Origin: Coniochaeta sp. PMI_546
Lineage: Eukaryota > Ascomycota > Sordariomycetes > Coniochaetales > Coniochaetaceae
Assembly: GCA_021432605.1 (NCBI GenBank)
Contig: MU271148.1
Span: 441,362 to 505,361, forward strand
Length of the DNA stretch: 64,000 nt
Direction of reading: 5' to 3'
The notes under the pieces are model-generated. The model saw only the letters and a list, made by a program, of their open reading frames with translations, ran no database searches and was not told the origin of the DNA. The position numbers were made by a program, and so were the translations under genes. Shown here piece after piece: positions 37,745-50,549 of this stretch (the stretch's first letter is position 1; each line of letters starts with the position of its first letter).

Positions 37745-39673
37745 ATGGCATCTGACAAGAAGGTTGACCCCGACACCATCGCTCCGGCACCATCAGTGGA
37801 ACACACCGTTCCCGTTGTGCCCCGGAAGCGTGACAAGGCCGCTAACTTCCTTGCGACTGTAAGCGAGGATGTCACTTCTTTTTCATATGAAGAAGAGAAG
37901 TCGGTTCTCCGCAAGATAGATCGACGCGTCCTGCCCATCATCCTGCTGGCCTACTTTTTCCAGCAGCTTGACAAGTCTTCACTATCATACGTCTCTATCT
38001 TTGGTCTCAGTGACGATGCCCACCTCGTTGGACAACAATACTCTTGGCTCGGTTCAATTTTATATCTCGCTCAGCTGGTTATGCAACCGCTGGCTGCTTT
38101 CCTCCTAGTCAAGCTGCCAACTGGCAAAGTTATTGCTGCAGCCATATTCTTTTGGGGTACGAGTTTGACTTTGATGTCTGCTTGTACGAACTTCTCGAGT
38201 CTATTGGGGTTACGGTTCTGTCTCGGCACCTTTGAAGCCATGATCGGTGAGTTCTCCCATATGTGTGTTCTGTAACACGAGACACTCATCCCTGCTTCAG
38301 CTCCTTCGTGCGTTGCGGTCACTCAAATGTGGTGGAGAAGATCCGAGCAAACACTGCGCAACTCGTTCTGGAATGGAATGAACGGCGTTACTGCCATAGT
38401 CGGATCCCTGGTAACATATGGTCTTGGAAGCATTCAACAAACAACTCTCTTCAAGTACCAGGTGACTATCCTCCTCCTGTAGCCATGAACTTTCCGTTGG
38501 ATAAAGGTTAACACGGTCCAGATCATCTTCATGTTCTGCGGCCTCCTCACCGTGGTGTATTCATTCTTCGTCTTCTTCTTCATGCCCGACTCGCCGATGG
38601 AAGCCAAGTTCCTGACCCAGCACGAAAAGGTCATTGCTGTCGAACGGTTGAGAGCCAACCAGATGGGCGTCATCTCCAGAGAGTGGCGTTGGGACCACGT
38701 CCAGGAGACTTTTCTAGATCTCAAGACTTACATGTGGTTCTTCTTGATCCTTTCTATCTCGTGCGTACTTCCCCAGAGCTGAGGATGTTATATTGGCTCT
38801 AACAATAGCCATAGTATCCCAAGCGGCGGAATCAGCACCTTCGGCAATCTAGTCGTCAAGTCCTTTGGCTATACCGCCTTCCAGGCAATCTTGTTCAACA
38901 TCCCCTTCGGTGTGATACAGATCATTGCCATAGTCGGCGGAGGCTGGATGGCGACCAAGATCAAGAGCAAAGGCTGGACCATTGTATTCTTCACGATTCC
39001 GTCAATCGTCGGAACTGTCATTATGTTGACCGTCAGTCGGGAGAAGAAGGGTGTGCTTCTCTTTGGGTATTACCTGGTAGGTCTCATGGCTACTGCGTGA
39101 ACTTGTTCGAGTGTTGACACACATACCACCTTAGGTTTCGATGTTTGCAGCGATTACTCCTTTGATATATGTTTGGCAGTCACAAAACGCCGGTGGCGAC
39201 ACCAAGCGAAAGTGTACGTCAGGAGTTGTCTTTATAGGCATGTGTTGCGGAAACGTCATCGGCCCTCAGTTATACTCCCCTTCGCAGGCTCCCCAGTACC
39301 GCCAAGGTCTCACAAGCAATTTGATTTTGTTCATCATCGTTGCCATCATCGCAATGTAAGTTGTCACTTCTACGTCTCATCTTTATTGACCCCTACCCGG
39401 AACATGGGCTCTAACATAATTATCGGCAGACTGTGCATGCTATATTTGATGTTCCTCAACAAGCGGCACGCGCGTCAACGAGAGCAATTAGGCAAGTCAG
39501 CCAACATTATCGACGAGTCTATGATGGATAAGTCCAATGTCCGCTCCGGCAAGGCGGTGGCAATGGAACTTGAAGAGGCTGGTCAAACGAATACGATAGC
39601 GGCTATTGCTGCGGATAAAGGCTTTGATGATACCACGGATCTGAAGAACGAGGACTTCATCTATGTCTACTAA
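37745..39673 (+). CDS. MFS anion:cation symporter (Dal5/allantoate-permease type)
   Basis: Six exons: 37745-38246, 38301-38461, 38522-38760, 38815-39076, 39135-39355 and 39430-39673 (542 residues); frames join at every junction. The start has a good Kozak context (accATGg). About 12 membrane spans, with motifs typical of this branch: LRKIDRRVLPI and LLAYFFQQLDKSSLSY before and in span 1, LGTFEAMIAPSC across the first intron, FFFMPDSPMEAKFL after span 6, and NTAGGDTK-like QNAGGDTKRK in the second half. The family imports organic anions such as allantoate, nicotinate, vitamins or sugar acids with protons. The acceptor of exon 4 could also be 6 bases earlier, adding two residues. It is divergent from the oxidoreductase gene, so the two may handle the same compound. 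Confidence 0.92.
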
Positions 39674-40247
39674 TTGTTGAGACTCATGACGACGCGAGCT
39701 ATAGTCGGGGGCTACTCCAGGTCATGCGATATATTTGGTATACATGACACAACGAGAAGATATCGCAACTCGTATATGACAACCTCTATAAACTCCATAT
39801 ATACTGAGCAAGCCAAACAATCCGTTCCTCAAATTTTGACGGTAACAGAGTCAAGCAACGCAAGCTGATGGTGACGTACTTTTCTGCAAGTCCTCAACCA
39901 GATTGTTCAAGTTCATGGATGAGAAGGTCGCGTCCAGATTTGCAATGAACTCATACTGACGCTTCCCAAGTTCACCAAGGTTGTGAAGTCTAACTACTTG
40001 AATATAGATTTGCGGCGTTGTCAAGAACAAGGTTTTGTTTTGCGAAATGTGACTAGCACAGATTGAAAAGGTGGGGATGGATTTGGTGACTCAAGTTCTT
40101 GGAAGTTCAAAAGTTTGTCTCCCGCAGGGCGCGTGCTGCGCGGTCAGCGCCTCCTACGTGCGCGTGGTCACATGTAGGTCTATATCCTGGCAAAATCCCC
40201 ATCACCTCAACGTTGACAGCACAGCGTATACAGCAACAACAAAGATC
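39674..40247. other. Intergenic, no gene recognised
   Basis: About 570 bases between the symporter and the ABM-like gene. The downstream frame is open to 40071 but only from a non-ATG codon. No distinctive element was seen. Confidence 0.4.
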
Positions 40248-40931
40248 ATGTTCTCCGTCATCTTTGAGGTGCAACCCCACCCTTCGAAATGGGATACCTA
40301 CCTAGGCATCGCGAAGAGCCTTAAGCCCCTCCTGGAGCAGATGCCAGGCTTCCTGCGCAACATCCGCTACCGAAGCCTGCGGCGAGACGGTTGGATTCTT
40401 TCCCTGTCGGACTGGGAGGATGAGAAAGCCCTCGTGCGCTGGCGCACGCTCGAGAAACATCACGCCGCCCAGGAGAAGGGTCGCGAAGCCGTTCTGGTGG
40501 ACTACCACCTACGTGTTGGACAAGTGGCAGCGACAGCCACGGAGGGCATCACCACGCAGCGCGATGACCTGACGCGTACCGGGGACGGGGCCGTCGTAAC
40601 GCTGCTGGAGACAAACTTTGACGCGGAAAGGGTGGAAAAAGCTGAGGTCATGGCGTTGGTAAATGAGCTGAGCTTGGTCACGTCGGCGGAGGGTTTGTTG
40701 TCATGGGACGTGTTCGATGCGGTGCTATGTCCCGGTGATGTCATACTTCTGTGCACCTGGCGGGATGAGGTTGTGGCAAGGCAGTTCTTGGCCAGGGTAC
40801 AAGGGAGAGACAACTTGGGAATAAGGACGAGTTGTCGTTTAGTCCGTGTCATCAGGGACTATGGCAAGTATGATCGACGGGAGGCACCACAGTTCTATCC
40901 CGACGTGCCTGGGCAAGAGACATTGCGGTGA
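40248..40931 (+). CDS. Antibiotic-biosynthesis-monooxygenase (ABM)-like dimeric ferredoxin-fold protein
   Basis: Single exon of 227 residues from ATG 40248. The first half reads as an ABM domain: a short beta strand (MFSVIFEV), a helix ending LLEQMPGFL, then RSLRRDGWILSLSDWEDEKALVRWR and H-x-x-A-Q-x-x-G-R, as in small cofactor-free monooxygenases and decarboxylases. The second half (about 110-210) looks like a weaker repeat of the same fold (VVTLLETNF to VVARQFL), so the chain may mimic a dimer. Such proteins act in secondary metabolism or aromatic breakdown, but many are uncharacterised. Nearby transport and oxidoreductase genes are compatible with a catabolic set. Frame intact. Confidence 0.8.
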   Translation: MFSVIFEVQPHPSKWDTYLGIAKSLKPLLEQMPGFLRNIRYRSLRRDGWILSLSDWEDEKALVRWRTLEKHHAAQEKGREAVLVDYHLRVGQVAATATEGITTQRDDLTRTGDGAVVTLLETNFDAERVEKAEVMALVNELSLVTSAEGLLSWDVFDAVLCPGDVILLCTWRDEVVARQFLARVQGRDNLGIRTSCRLVRVIRDYGKYDRREAPQFYPDVPGQETLR

Positions 40932-41379
40932 ACCAAAGGGCAGTTGCATCTCAAGCTTTTCTCAGATGCTAAGCAGTAAAGGAAAGTGTTGGATAGTCGT
41001 TTAATATCTTTGTTGTCTGTCTTGCTAGGAACGATGCATACTCGGTTCTGGGTGACCCCCGGGATCTTTGCAAATTCAACCACAGGCACATGTCGCCAAT
41101 TAGCTCCCTGTGATTCCGGAGATCCAGCTTCAGTAAACAGAACGATGTCTTGCGGCGCAGTCCACCTCGAGTAGCCTCATCTTTGCGGTCAATGGCATGA
41201 ACCTCAGCCTGGGACCCGGTATGGCGCCTGGTCTTTGAAGCTAGATCTATATCATCGGAGTAGTCCATCAGATATCTTTTCAGTCCCTATGACCCATAGT
41301 AACAAACACAACAGATAAGCTCTAACTCGCAACGTGGGTTGATACCGGGGAAGCTGACTCATTCTGATTCCACGAACAG

Positions 41380-43644
41380 TTACTCTAGACCCAATGATCT
41401 ATAGAATGCTTCAGATGTCGGCTTTCGTCCCAGAAGCTGGACAACAGTGTCCATCTCGTCTTGGCTACCGCCCTTTTCAAGTACAAAATGTCTATAGCGC
41501 CTTCCAACTTTCTCGTCTAGGGGGTTCTGCTTAAAAACAGTGTCAAACATGTCCATGGCAAGGACCTTTGACCACAGGTAGCTATACAATCCTGCATCAC
41601 TACCAGAAAATAGGTGTCGGTAGGTTGCATAGCCATTCCTGAGATCAGTCAGTACGACGTGTTGCACCAAGCAGGATCAGAGGAAACCTACTTATCGCCG
41701 ACATTCTTGATGCCACCCAGATCGGCGTAGTCGGCATATATTCCGGCCACATCAATTGAACCGTCTCCTAATGGGACTTTGGAATGTACATCTGCATCGA
41801 AAAGCGTCATCCTCAGCTGGGGTAATAGTTTTACAGCTGGAAGAACAACTCTAGTCCTCAGCAGTAACGTGATGATCGTGTCTGGTAGCGTTGCCCCAGT
41901 CCGGTAGTGCCCAGAGAGCTCTTTCAAAGCTGTGGCATCCCAGCACCAATTCTCCAGCATCTGAGAAGGTGCTTCATTAAAGTCCATCACTGTCTCAGCG
42001 CCGTGAAAGCGGGAGTACTTGCATCGGCCCGACACATCGTGTATCCCGTGCCCGAGTTCGTGGAATAGCAAAACTACGTCGGAGTGTTGCAGTAATGAAG
42101 GTCTGTCTAGCGCTGGCTTGCTGAAGTTGGTCAGCAATACAGTTGATGGGTAGTGTCGCTGCCCGTCCGGACGCTCGAATCCTAGCTGCAAGGGCCGGCA
42201 CTGGGCGCCGCCACACTTGCCAGGTCGGGGATGTAGGTCGAGATAAAGGTATCCAGCGAATTTGCCTCCTTCTCGTTCGTCGTTCCAGACACTGTATAGT
42301 ACTACGTCTGAGTGCCAGACCAGGCTTTGTTCCAGGATGCTTGGTTCACTGTCCTTGTTTTCCAGCTTCTCGAAAACGAAGTCGAAGAGCCTGCCGAACA
42401 ATCCTAGCATCTTGGAGATTGTTTGGTAAAGCGGAAAGTGCTCGGCAATCAGATTCTGGTCCAGTGAGTAGTTTAGTTCTTCATAAACGCGGCTGTAGTA
42501 CGGTATGTCGGACCAGAGTAGGGCATCGCCGTGTGGCCCGCTCTGGGCAGTAGAATCGGCTTTCTTTAGCTCGAGGAGCTTTCCAACATCGCATGGTAAC
42601 TATTGGAGGACTCGGTCGCGGATACCATTTAAGAAGATCATCACCGCCACAGGTGTCTTGGCCATGGTCACTTCCACTTTATATGCGAGATGGCTTGGGT
42701 AACCCATCAATCGAGCCGACTCGGACCGCAAATTGACAGCTTCGCAGAATAGGTGAGTGTTCTCCTTGGCCTGTAGGAGGTTAGTACATGTGGATGCAAA
42801 AGTTACGACAATGGCTCTTAATTACCACTTGTCTCGCTTCAAGATATAGCCTGTCTCTTGTGACTGATGAATGTGCCATCGTCAGGAACGACCGAGCCTC
42901 TGGTCCATTCAGATTCAGCCTCAACTTGCCGGCCACATTCCCAATTCCAACTTCTAGACCAGAGAGCTCATTGTCTGGTACACCGGCGAGCTCCTCACGA
43001 GTAAGCCAAAGCGAATGTTCTTGTCCATCTAGGTTCTTCAAAAATTGAGAACCAATGATTTCGATTCTTCGTGCTTTGTTTAGTAGGGTCCGACGAGGTC
43101 CATGAGCATTTACCAAACGTAGTCCCATGCCTTTGCGTAAGTAATCTTGTTGTTCTTCAACAAGTGCCTTGCGATTTTCTGCATCCAGGCTGCTGTCATA
43201 CTTCTGCCGCTAATACACCGCATCCACAAGACGGAACAACTCCGTGTTCGCCTTACGATCTATTTCAGCATGCATGATCTTCTCCGACCACTCTGCGGCA
43301 GCACTCCTCAGAGATGCGTTAGGCGAAACCAAGGAGTACATCTTAATGACGTTGGCTTTAAGCTGCATCTCGTTCTCGTGCTCGAGAAGTACCCTGAGCA
43401 CTTTGTCAAATGTCGCATCGGCTGGCGTGACCATGGAAACGAGATAGTTGACGCTGTTGTGCAAATCAACACAAAGCTCGCTGCCAGCCCGGGCAATCGA
43501 CTCCGCGTCCGCAGCGAATTTGATAGGTGGTTGCGATGAAGAGCGTCGTGAGTCGCTCATGATTCCTGCAAGTCTCGCCCCGTGGCCGTCGTGGACTGAG
43601 CGATAATTGACGGGTTCTGTTAGTGCTTGAAGATCGCTCGACAT
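41380..43644 (-). pseudogene. M3 family metallopeptidase (thimet oligopeptidase/saccharolysin type) with two in-frame TAG codons
   Basis: Exons 43644-42826, 42770-41692 and 41638-41380; two GT-AG introns of 55 and 53 bases. Joined, they give 719 codons with no frameshift, the usual length of cytosolic M3 oligopeptidases. The zinc site is present: FHELGHGIHD, His510, Glu511, His514. Other family stretches are YLYLDLHPRPGK and the KLLPQLRMTLFD region. Two TAG codons interrupt the frame, at codon 145 (43212-43210) and codon 330 (42602-42600), both upstream of the zinc site. An alternative start is ATG 43560. If translated normally, only the first 144 residues would be made. Explanations: a recently inactivated gene, sequencing error, or UAG-to-UGG mRNA editing, which is known in sexual tissue of Sordariomycetes. 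Confidence 0.85.
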
Positions 43645-44412
43645 AGCCACTCAATACTGATTATTGAACCGTGCAGTGCATCGACCACTCCGCAACAGCT
43701 GACATGACATTGTGCAAGGGCGGGAAACCGGCCACCACGTTCGGGGGAGGAGAACAGCTCGATAACCCCCCGACCGTGCGGACTCAACACCAGCGGCCGC
43801 ACTGCCAACGACGCAACATCGCACCAACAACACAACAGCCCCTCATCTCGCGCCTGATGCCATGGTATTCATTTGCAGACCTCGCACCTCGCAGCTTCTC
43901 ACTCGCTTTCCAGCAGGGGGGACATACAGCACTCGTGCCAGATTGCGGCATGATTGGACTGTGGATCCCCAGCTGTGTGTTATGCGCCAGTGCCAAACTT
44001 TTGATATAACAATGCTCCGATCGGTGAGTGACACAGCAAGCCCTATCCAATGCTTTCCCCGTTCTGGGAGAGGGAACTCAGTGGTATTGTATGAACTCGA
44101 CGCGACATCCTGCAGGCGTTCACTGAACCCCCGACTAAGAAATCAGGATAAGAAACTCTAGAAGAATTCCATGCGTACCAGTAATCGCACATGAAACTCA
44201 ATTCTTGCGTTCGCGTCGACAATTGCAGTGTGCTGTGAAGTCAATATCTCCGCCGCCTCGATGTTGCATATCGGTTAGATGGATATTTGATAAAGGTGGC
44301 CACTGACGCTCAATGACTAATCGCCGATAAGATAAGGACCCTGCAGCCTCCGAAATATTGACGCCAAACTTAAACCACAGTGAACGAGCTTCGTCATCGC
44401 TTCAACGTGCCC
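43645..44412. other. Divergent intergenic region
   Basis: About 770 bases between the M3 gene and the G-patch gene. Several frames of about 100 codons lie on both strands over 43671-44050, but they overlap each other and resemble no family; I treat them as chance. It presumably holds both promoters. Confidence 0.45.
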
Positions 44413-47280
44413 ATGACAAACATGGATCGATCTAGGAATGTATCCTTCGACTCGTCCAAACTCACAAAAGCTACAGCGGCCGACTACTCGTCGTCAGATT
44501 CCGACGCCGAGGACGACGTCGATTACCGAGTGCCCTCTACCAACCCGCACGACGACGAGTTTGCGGACTTCAACCCGCGCAAACGACGGAGAACGGGTCG
44601 CGACGCGAAGGAAAGCGCTGCTCTCGGCATTTTCGGCTCTGAAAGCGAAGATGATGGCCCCACCAGTCGGTTCAAGCACAAAACTCTGCGCCGGAAGGGC
44701 GTCAGCTTCGTTTCCTCCGAAGCCAATAAACCAAAGGACTCGGACTCGGACGACGACGACGACGAGAATGATAGTGACGATGAGCCGAAGACCATGAAAC
44801 CCCGCGTTTCGGAAGAGGAGGAAGATGATGACGAGGAACAAGGTGGAGTGGGCTTGGGCTTTGGCGGTGCTGCGGCGGGTGCCCCAAAACCGTGGGCACC
44901 GCCGACTCAACAGTTTACGGCCAGTACCAGCACGCCCAAGAAGACGTTCATCAAGTCCGGGTTCAACGGAAATGGTTTCAATGCGGATACGCCTTTGGGC
45001 CGAGGTTTTACTCCTTCGTCCGCTAGTGCGCCGGTGTTGAAGGCCCCTGACGATGACACGCCTGCTCCTCGAGCATCACAGCCGAGTGCCTTTTCAGGCG
45101 GAGGTTTGAAGGGCAAGAGTGGGGCTAAGAGCGGTGGCATGACCTTTGCGCAGAAGATGATGGCGAAGATGGGTTACCAGGAGGGCCACGGTCTTGGAAA
45201 AGAAGGACAAGGACGGAATGTGGTCATCGAGGCCAACCTACGACCACAGCGCATCGGCCTGGGTGCTGTGAAGGAGAAGACTGAGCAGGAAAGGGCAGAA
45301 GAGAAGCGGCAGGCCGCTCTACGCGGAGAAGTACTCGTGGACTCTGATGAGGAGGAGAAGAAGAAAAAGGCGGCGCGGCGGAAGAAGGCACTTGGCGGCG
45401 GACTTGGCAGCAGTACGGCCAGCGGTGCCAGCACGCCGAAGCGCCAGAAAGCGAGATACCTCACCATGGACGAAGTCAAGAAGGCTGCCCCTGGCCTGAA
45501 CATTCCGGACGCGTTCACCCCAATCTTGGACCTGACGGGGCCCGGAAAGAAGATGCTTACGTCGTCATCTGGTCTGATGACGCCGACAGGCGAAACTCCC
45601 AGTGCGGAGTCGACTGAGGCTGCCGAGTCGCGGAAGCTAGTCAGACGAGCGCAGAATGACTTGATGGCTATCATGGAAGAGTGGCAGAGCTTGGGAGAGC
45701 GCAAGGCATACATCGATTTACAATTAAAGCAAGAGCAGCAGGATTTGGACGAGTATGCCGAGAGTCTGAAAGTCAATCAGGACATCGTGGCCTCTTGCAC
45801 GCGTCTATCACTCCAAGATGACGTTGACGAGGTCGACAGGCAGACAGGCCTCAGCAGAAGGTTAAGCCAAATTCTGGCGGAGCTGCGCACAGCAACCGCC
45901 CATCTGTCCGACGCCATCCTGCCTCAAGTCAAGGATGAACTTCTGACTATCGCTGTCGCTGCCCTTCATCCTACCTTCAAGGAGTATCTCCAGCTCTGGG
46001 ATCCGCTTGAGGAGCCGAAAACCCGCTTCTTGGACGAGCTCATATCAGTCAGCGATTTGCTAGGTTTCGTCGGACCTCGCAAGTCTCAGCGCAAGATGAT
46101 CGCTACCCCTTACGAAGCAATGATGTACAAGATCTGGCTACCCAAGGTCGCCAGCGCTGTGCGGGAATGGAACGTGAGAGATTCGGACCAGCTCCTTGCC
46201 GTCTTTGAAGCATGGCAGAAGTTGCTGCCTGGGTTTGTTCGCGCACAGCTGCTGAACCAAGACATTGTTCGGAAGCTGGAGGAGGCAGTTGCCAAGTGGG
46301 AGCCCAAGCGAAAGAAGAGCCAGCATTCTCTCCCTCACATTTGGATCTTCCCTTGGCTGCAGTACCTCCCGTCCCATCACCTGGATCCAAGGAGTTCCAC
46401 CGGTCTTGTTGCGGATGTAAAGAGGAAGTTCAGGCAGCTTATCGATGTATGGGAGTTTGACCGCGGCGTCATACCGGGTCTGGCAAAGTGGAAAGAGGTC
46501 TTGAGGCCCAGCAGAAGTCAGGATCAGTGGAAGCCGTTGGTTATGAATCACATCCTGCCGAGCATGGCCCGCTACCTGCGAACTAAGTTCAAGGTTGATC
46601 CGCAAGACCAGGAGCCCTACCTTGAGATGTTGACTGGCGTCTTTGAATGGCTAGACGTCATATCAGCGTCCATGGTCGGGGAGGTTGTTGTTGCTGAAGT
46701 CTTCCCACTGTGGCACGACGTACTATACCAGTGGCTCATCACAGACGAGGCAAATTACGAGGAGATCGGGCAGTGGTTCGAGTGGTGGAAGGACGAAGTC
46801 TTCCCCGACGCCATCAAGTCACTGCCGTCCATCACTGCCGAGTTCCAGAAGGGCACCGCCCTCATCGAGCAAGCTCTGGATCTCGGAGATCGCGCTAAGA
46901 CGGAACTGCAACCACCACAAGCCGGGCCGGCTTTGCAAATTCCGAAATCGCCGACCAGGGAGAAGAGCCACCACAGACGAGCTCATCGTCACCAGGAGCC
47001 GCATCCTACCCCGAAGAAAGAGGAAGCGCCGACAGTCACTTTCAAGAGTATCGTTGAGGATTGGTGCCAGGCGAATGACCTGCAGTTCATCCCTGAGCGC
47101 AAGAAGGTCCACGCCGAAGGACCGCTTTATCGCATCACAGCACGTGGAGATGGGAAGGGTGGTGTGCTGGTCTACTTTAAGGGTGATAGGTTGTTCGCTG
47201 AGACGAGGAAGAATGGACTTGTTGAGATCCGGGCGGACCGTGAGGCTGACCTCGTGGTCTTGATGGAGTATGCCCAATGA
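44413..47280 (+). CDS. G-patch spliceosome-disassembly protein (TFIP11/STIP, Ntr1/Spp382 type)
   Basis: Single exon of 955 residues from ATG 44413 (44422 is a second candidate). N-terminal about 1-110: the TFIP11 N-terminal region, with acidic Asp/Glu/Ser tracts and a basic patch (KRRRTGR). G-patch at about 243-288: GGMTFAQKMMAKMGY, then GHGLGKEGQGR. From about 380 to 700 is a helical GCFC-like domain, with KIWLPKVASAVREWN and HIWIFPWLQYLP. The C-terminal part after about 850 holds a conserved TFKSIVEDWCQ segment. The orthologue recruits and activates the DEAH helicase Prp43 through its G-patch, to take apart lariat-intron and stalled spliceosomes in the nucleus. A housekeeping gene; length and domain order are normal. 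Confidence 0.93.
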   Translation: MTNMDRSRNVSFDSSKLTKATAADYSSSDSDAEDDVDYRVPSTNPHDDEFADFNPRKRRRTGRDAKESAALGIFGSESEDDGPTSRFKHKTLRRKGVSFVSSEANKPKDSDSDDDDDENDSDDEPKTMKPRVSEEEEDDDEEQGGVGLGFGGAAAGAPKPWAPPTQQFTASTSTPKKTFIKSGFNGNGFNADTPLGRGFTPSSASAPVLKAPDDDTPAPRASQPSAFSGGGLKGKSGAKSGGMTFAQKMMAKMGYQEGHGLGKEGQGRNVVIEANLRPQRIGLGAVKEKTEQERAEEKRQAALRGEVLVDSDEEEKKKKAARRKKALGGGLGSSTASGASTPKRQKARYLTMDEVKKAAPGLNIPDAFTPILDLTGPGKKMLTSSSGLMTPTGETPSAESTEAAESRKLVRRAQNDLMAIMEEWQSLGERKAYIDLQLKQEQQDLDEYAESLKVNQDIVASCTRLSLQDDVDEVDRQTGLSRRLSQILAELRTATAHLSDAILPQVKDELLTIAVAALHPTFKEYLQLWDPLEEPKTRFLDELISVSDLLGFVGPRKSQRKMIATPYEAMMYKIWLPKVASAVREWNVRDSDQLLAVFEAWQKLLPGFVRAQLLNQDIVRKLEEAVAKWEPKRKKSQHSLPHIWIFPWLQYLPSHHLDPRSSTGLVADVKRKFRQLIDVWEFDRGVIPGLAKWKEVLRPSRSQDQWKPLVMNHILPSMARYLRTKFKVDPQDQEPYLEMLTGVFEWLDVISASMVGEVVVAEVFPLWHDVLYQWLITDEANYEEIGQWFEWWKDEVFPDAIKSLPSITAEFQKGTALIEQALDLGDRAKTELQPPQAGPALQIPKSPTREKSHHRRAHRHQEPHPTPKKEEAPTVTFKSIVEDWCQANDLQFIPERKKVHAEGPLYRITARGDGKGGVLVYFKGDRLFAETRKNGLVEIRADREADLVVLMEYAQ

Positions 47281-48749
47281 GAGCGATGGGAGCGATATCA
47301 TGTTTTGTCGAGATTATTCGGTTAGGCAATACCATCGTTGTAAAGGTCCCGCTCGATAACGAGTGTGCAAACGTGTCGCGGACAAGTCTACAAATAGAAA
47401 CAAGTCACAACTTCCTGGCGCCCTTCACTCTGAGCAAGCATCTACCATTGTCATCAACCACACAGGTCACCTCAAGACCGCGACACGAGACTGTCCGCAT
47501 TGCGGCGGCGCAGACAACGCTCGGACGCCTTACCGGAAGGCGCCGAATCCTTCTCATATGAACATGTCAACGACCTCCCTGTTTAGATGCGACTTGTCAA
47601 TTACCGAGTCTTGTGGCTCGTCCCTCATGCGTTCACCTAACATGAATTGAAGACTGAAGGCACGCAGAGGACGTGGGGTCTCGATGGAATGTTCTATAAC
47701 GCTTGCCGCGACAAGCGAGTATGACGGCGAGGATCCTAGAACCGGGCACCTGGACAGCACATGCCGACCCATCAACAGAAATTGGAAGGTGACCTCATCT
47801 GTACGACGGTCCCAGTGATTCTGACGCTTATTCGCTCGGCGAATATCCTGCAGAAGCTCTGGTCAGATTCGCGAGGTCACCCGCCCGTCGTGGTGTTGCT
47901 AAAGTTGGCGAGCTGTCGGTTCAATATAAATTCGTCTATCTCTTATATTAATAGGCCACCTCTTATGCCGGAGACTTTTCGAGCATCTATACCGGGTTGC
48001 GTCTCGCGTGCTCTGGCTCGGTGTGCTTGCGACACAGGTTTGTTACTGAAGAGGCATGTCTTCCCAGGCAGCGACGTGCGAGAACTGGCAACACCCTCTG
48101 ACACTCCAATTTCGAAAGCTGTGAGAATGTGAGCCTCGACGTGGTGGCATTCTACTCTTTAGATAACATAGATTACTTTCCAGCCCTCAAGCTTGAAGTT
48201 GAAAACTCTGTTCTCACATTCATGAAGACGGTCAACCAAAAGCGCGGTGGCAAGAGCTCACGCCGAATCGTCTCGTGTGCTGGGCATATTGTGTGCTTAG
48301 ATCACAGTCTGCGACGTTTTCTTGCCCCGGTAACACATGGCCAACCTTTTCCTTCCTATCCCACAGCCCTCCGACATCTCCTTGCAGCCACCTCACTGCA
48401 GGTAAGAAGCCATCATTCCTTATCAGGAAGTTGACTCTGTCGACGACGTGGTGTGCGTCTGGGTGGTCGCTGTGACTCTTGCACCACGAGTGTGCGTCCT
48501 ACCAGCTTATCTATCGAGGCCTCAAGGATGCATCAGTAAAGGTCGTGATGCACTGACCTCAGCGAGATGCTGGATGGCACGATGCATCTTCCCTGTGGGG
48601 GGCCATGGCTAAGCTTCATGATGAATTCGTCGAGCAAGTATAAAGGCTGCTCAAGCTCGGCGATGGACTGTCTCAGAAGTCTTAGAACCCTCAGAACCAC
48701 ATATACTAGCCCCTAAATTCAAGACATCGGACTCCTTACAACGTCCATC
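47281..48749. other. Intergenic, no gene recognised
   Basis: About 1.5 kb between the G-patch and subtilisin genes. Frames are short and unrelated to known families. A short TA-rich stretch lies at about 47925-47960. The 3' end contains the subtilisin promoter. Confidence 0.45.
48639..48645 (+). promoter_or_regulatory. TATA box of the subtilisin gene
   Basis: TATAAAG lies 105 bases upstream of ATG 48750, a normal distance for a fungal core promoter with a short 5' leader. Confidence 0.5.
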
Positions 48750-50078
<1,329 letters not shown>

Positions 50079-50421
50079 GAGGTGAAGCGTCGGTTGATGG
50101 CTCATTTCTTTCGTCTCTAGAGGATTGGTGTTCGGTCAGGATACTGGTAGTAGCTTTGCAGGTTTGAGCGAGTCCTAGTTTAGAGTTCTGGCTGCCACTT
50201 TCAAGTATGACTTATATGTTAGGTAGTTTGAGGTTAGCATTGGTTGAGGAAGAAGCCGAGTGGTGAGCTAGGTAAGGTAGAGGTAGACAGTTGATATCTA
50301 ATTTTATATTATGATTATTACCTGTGGTCGCACTAAATTTGTGGGACCCAAGGGGGGAGCTCTAGTTGATATTGGAGATCTGTGCTGGAGGTTATAGTAT
50401 GATTCAACAACTTCATTTATC

Positions 50422-50540
50422 ACGTACGACCATAGACACTGGAAAACTCGGGATCCCGTCCGCTCTCCCATAGATAAGCCAGTGATCGTCAGACTAGTAC
50501 TCGGGTGGGTGACCACCGGGGAATCCCTGATGTTGTACGT
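50422..50540 (+). rRNA. 5S ribosomal RNA, dispersed divergent copy
   Basis: About 119 bases starting ACGTACGACC and ending TTGTACGT. It has the 5S landmarks: GGAAAACTCGGGATCCCGTCCGCTC (split here by the loop), TAAGCC, and the internal control C box GGGTGGGTGACCACC. The ends pair over nine bases (helix I), and CACTGG pairs with CCAGTG (helix II). Several positions differ from the common filamentous-ascomycete 5S, but the pairing is kept, which argues for a functional variant rather than a dead copy. Dispersed single 5S genes are normal in these fungi. A T run follows. Confidence 0.9.
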
Positions 50541-50543
50541 TTG

Positions 50544-50549
50544 TTTTTT
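50544..50549 (+). terminator. RNA polymerase III T-run terminator
   Basis: Six T residues four bases after the end of the 5S rRNA, the standard polymerase III stop signal. Confidence 0.75.

Noticed and set aside
43671-44161. Several frames of about 100 codons on both strands
   Set aside because: They overlap one another in different frames and match nothing I recognise.
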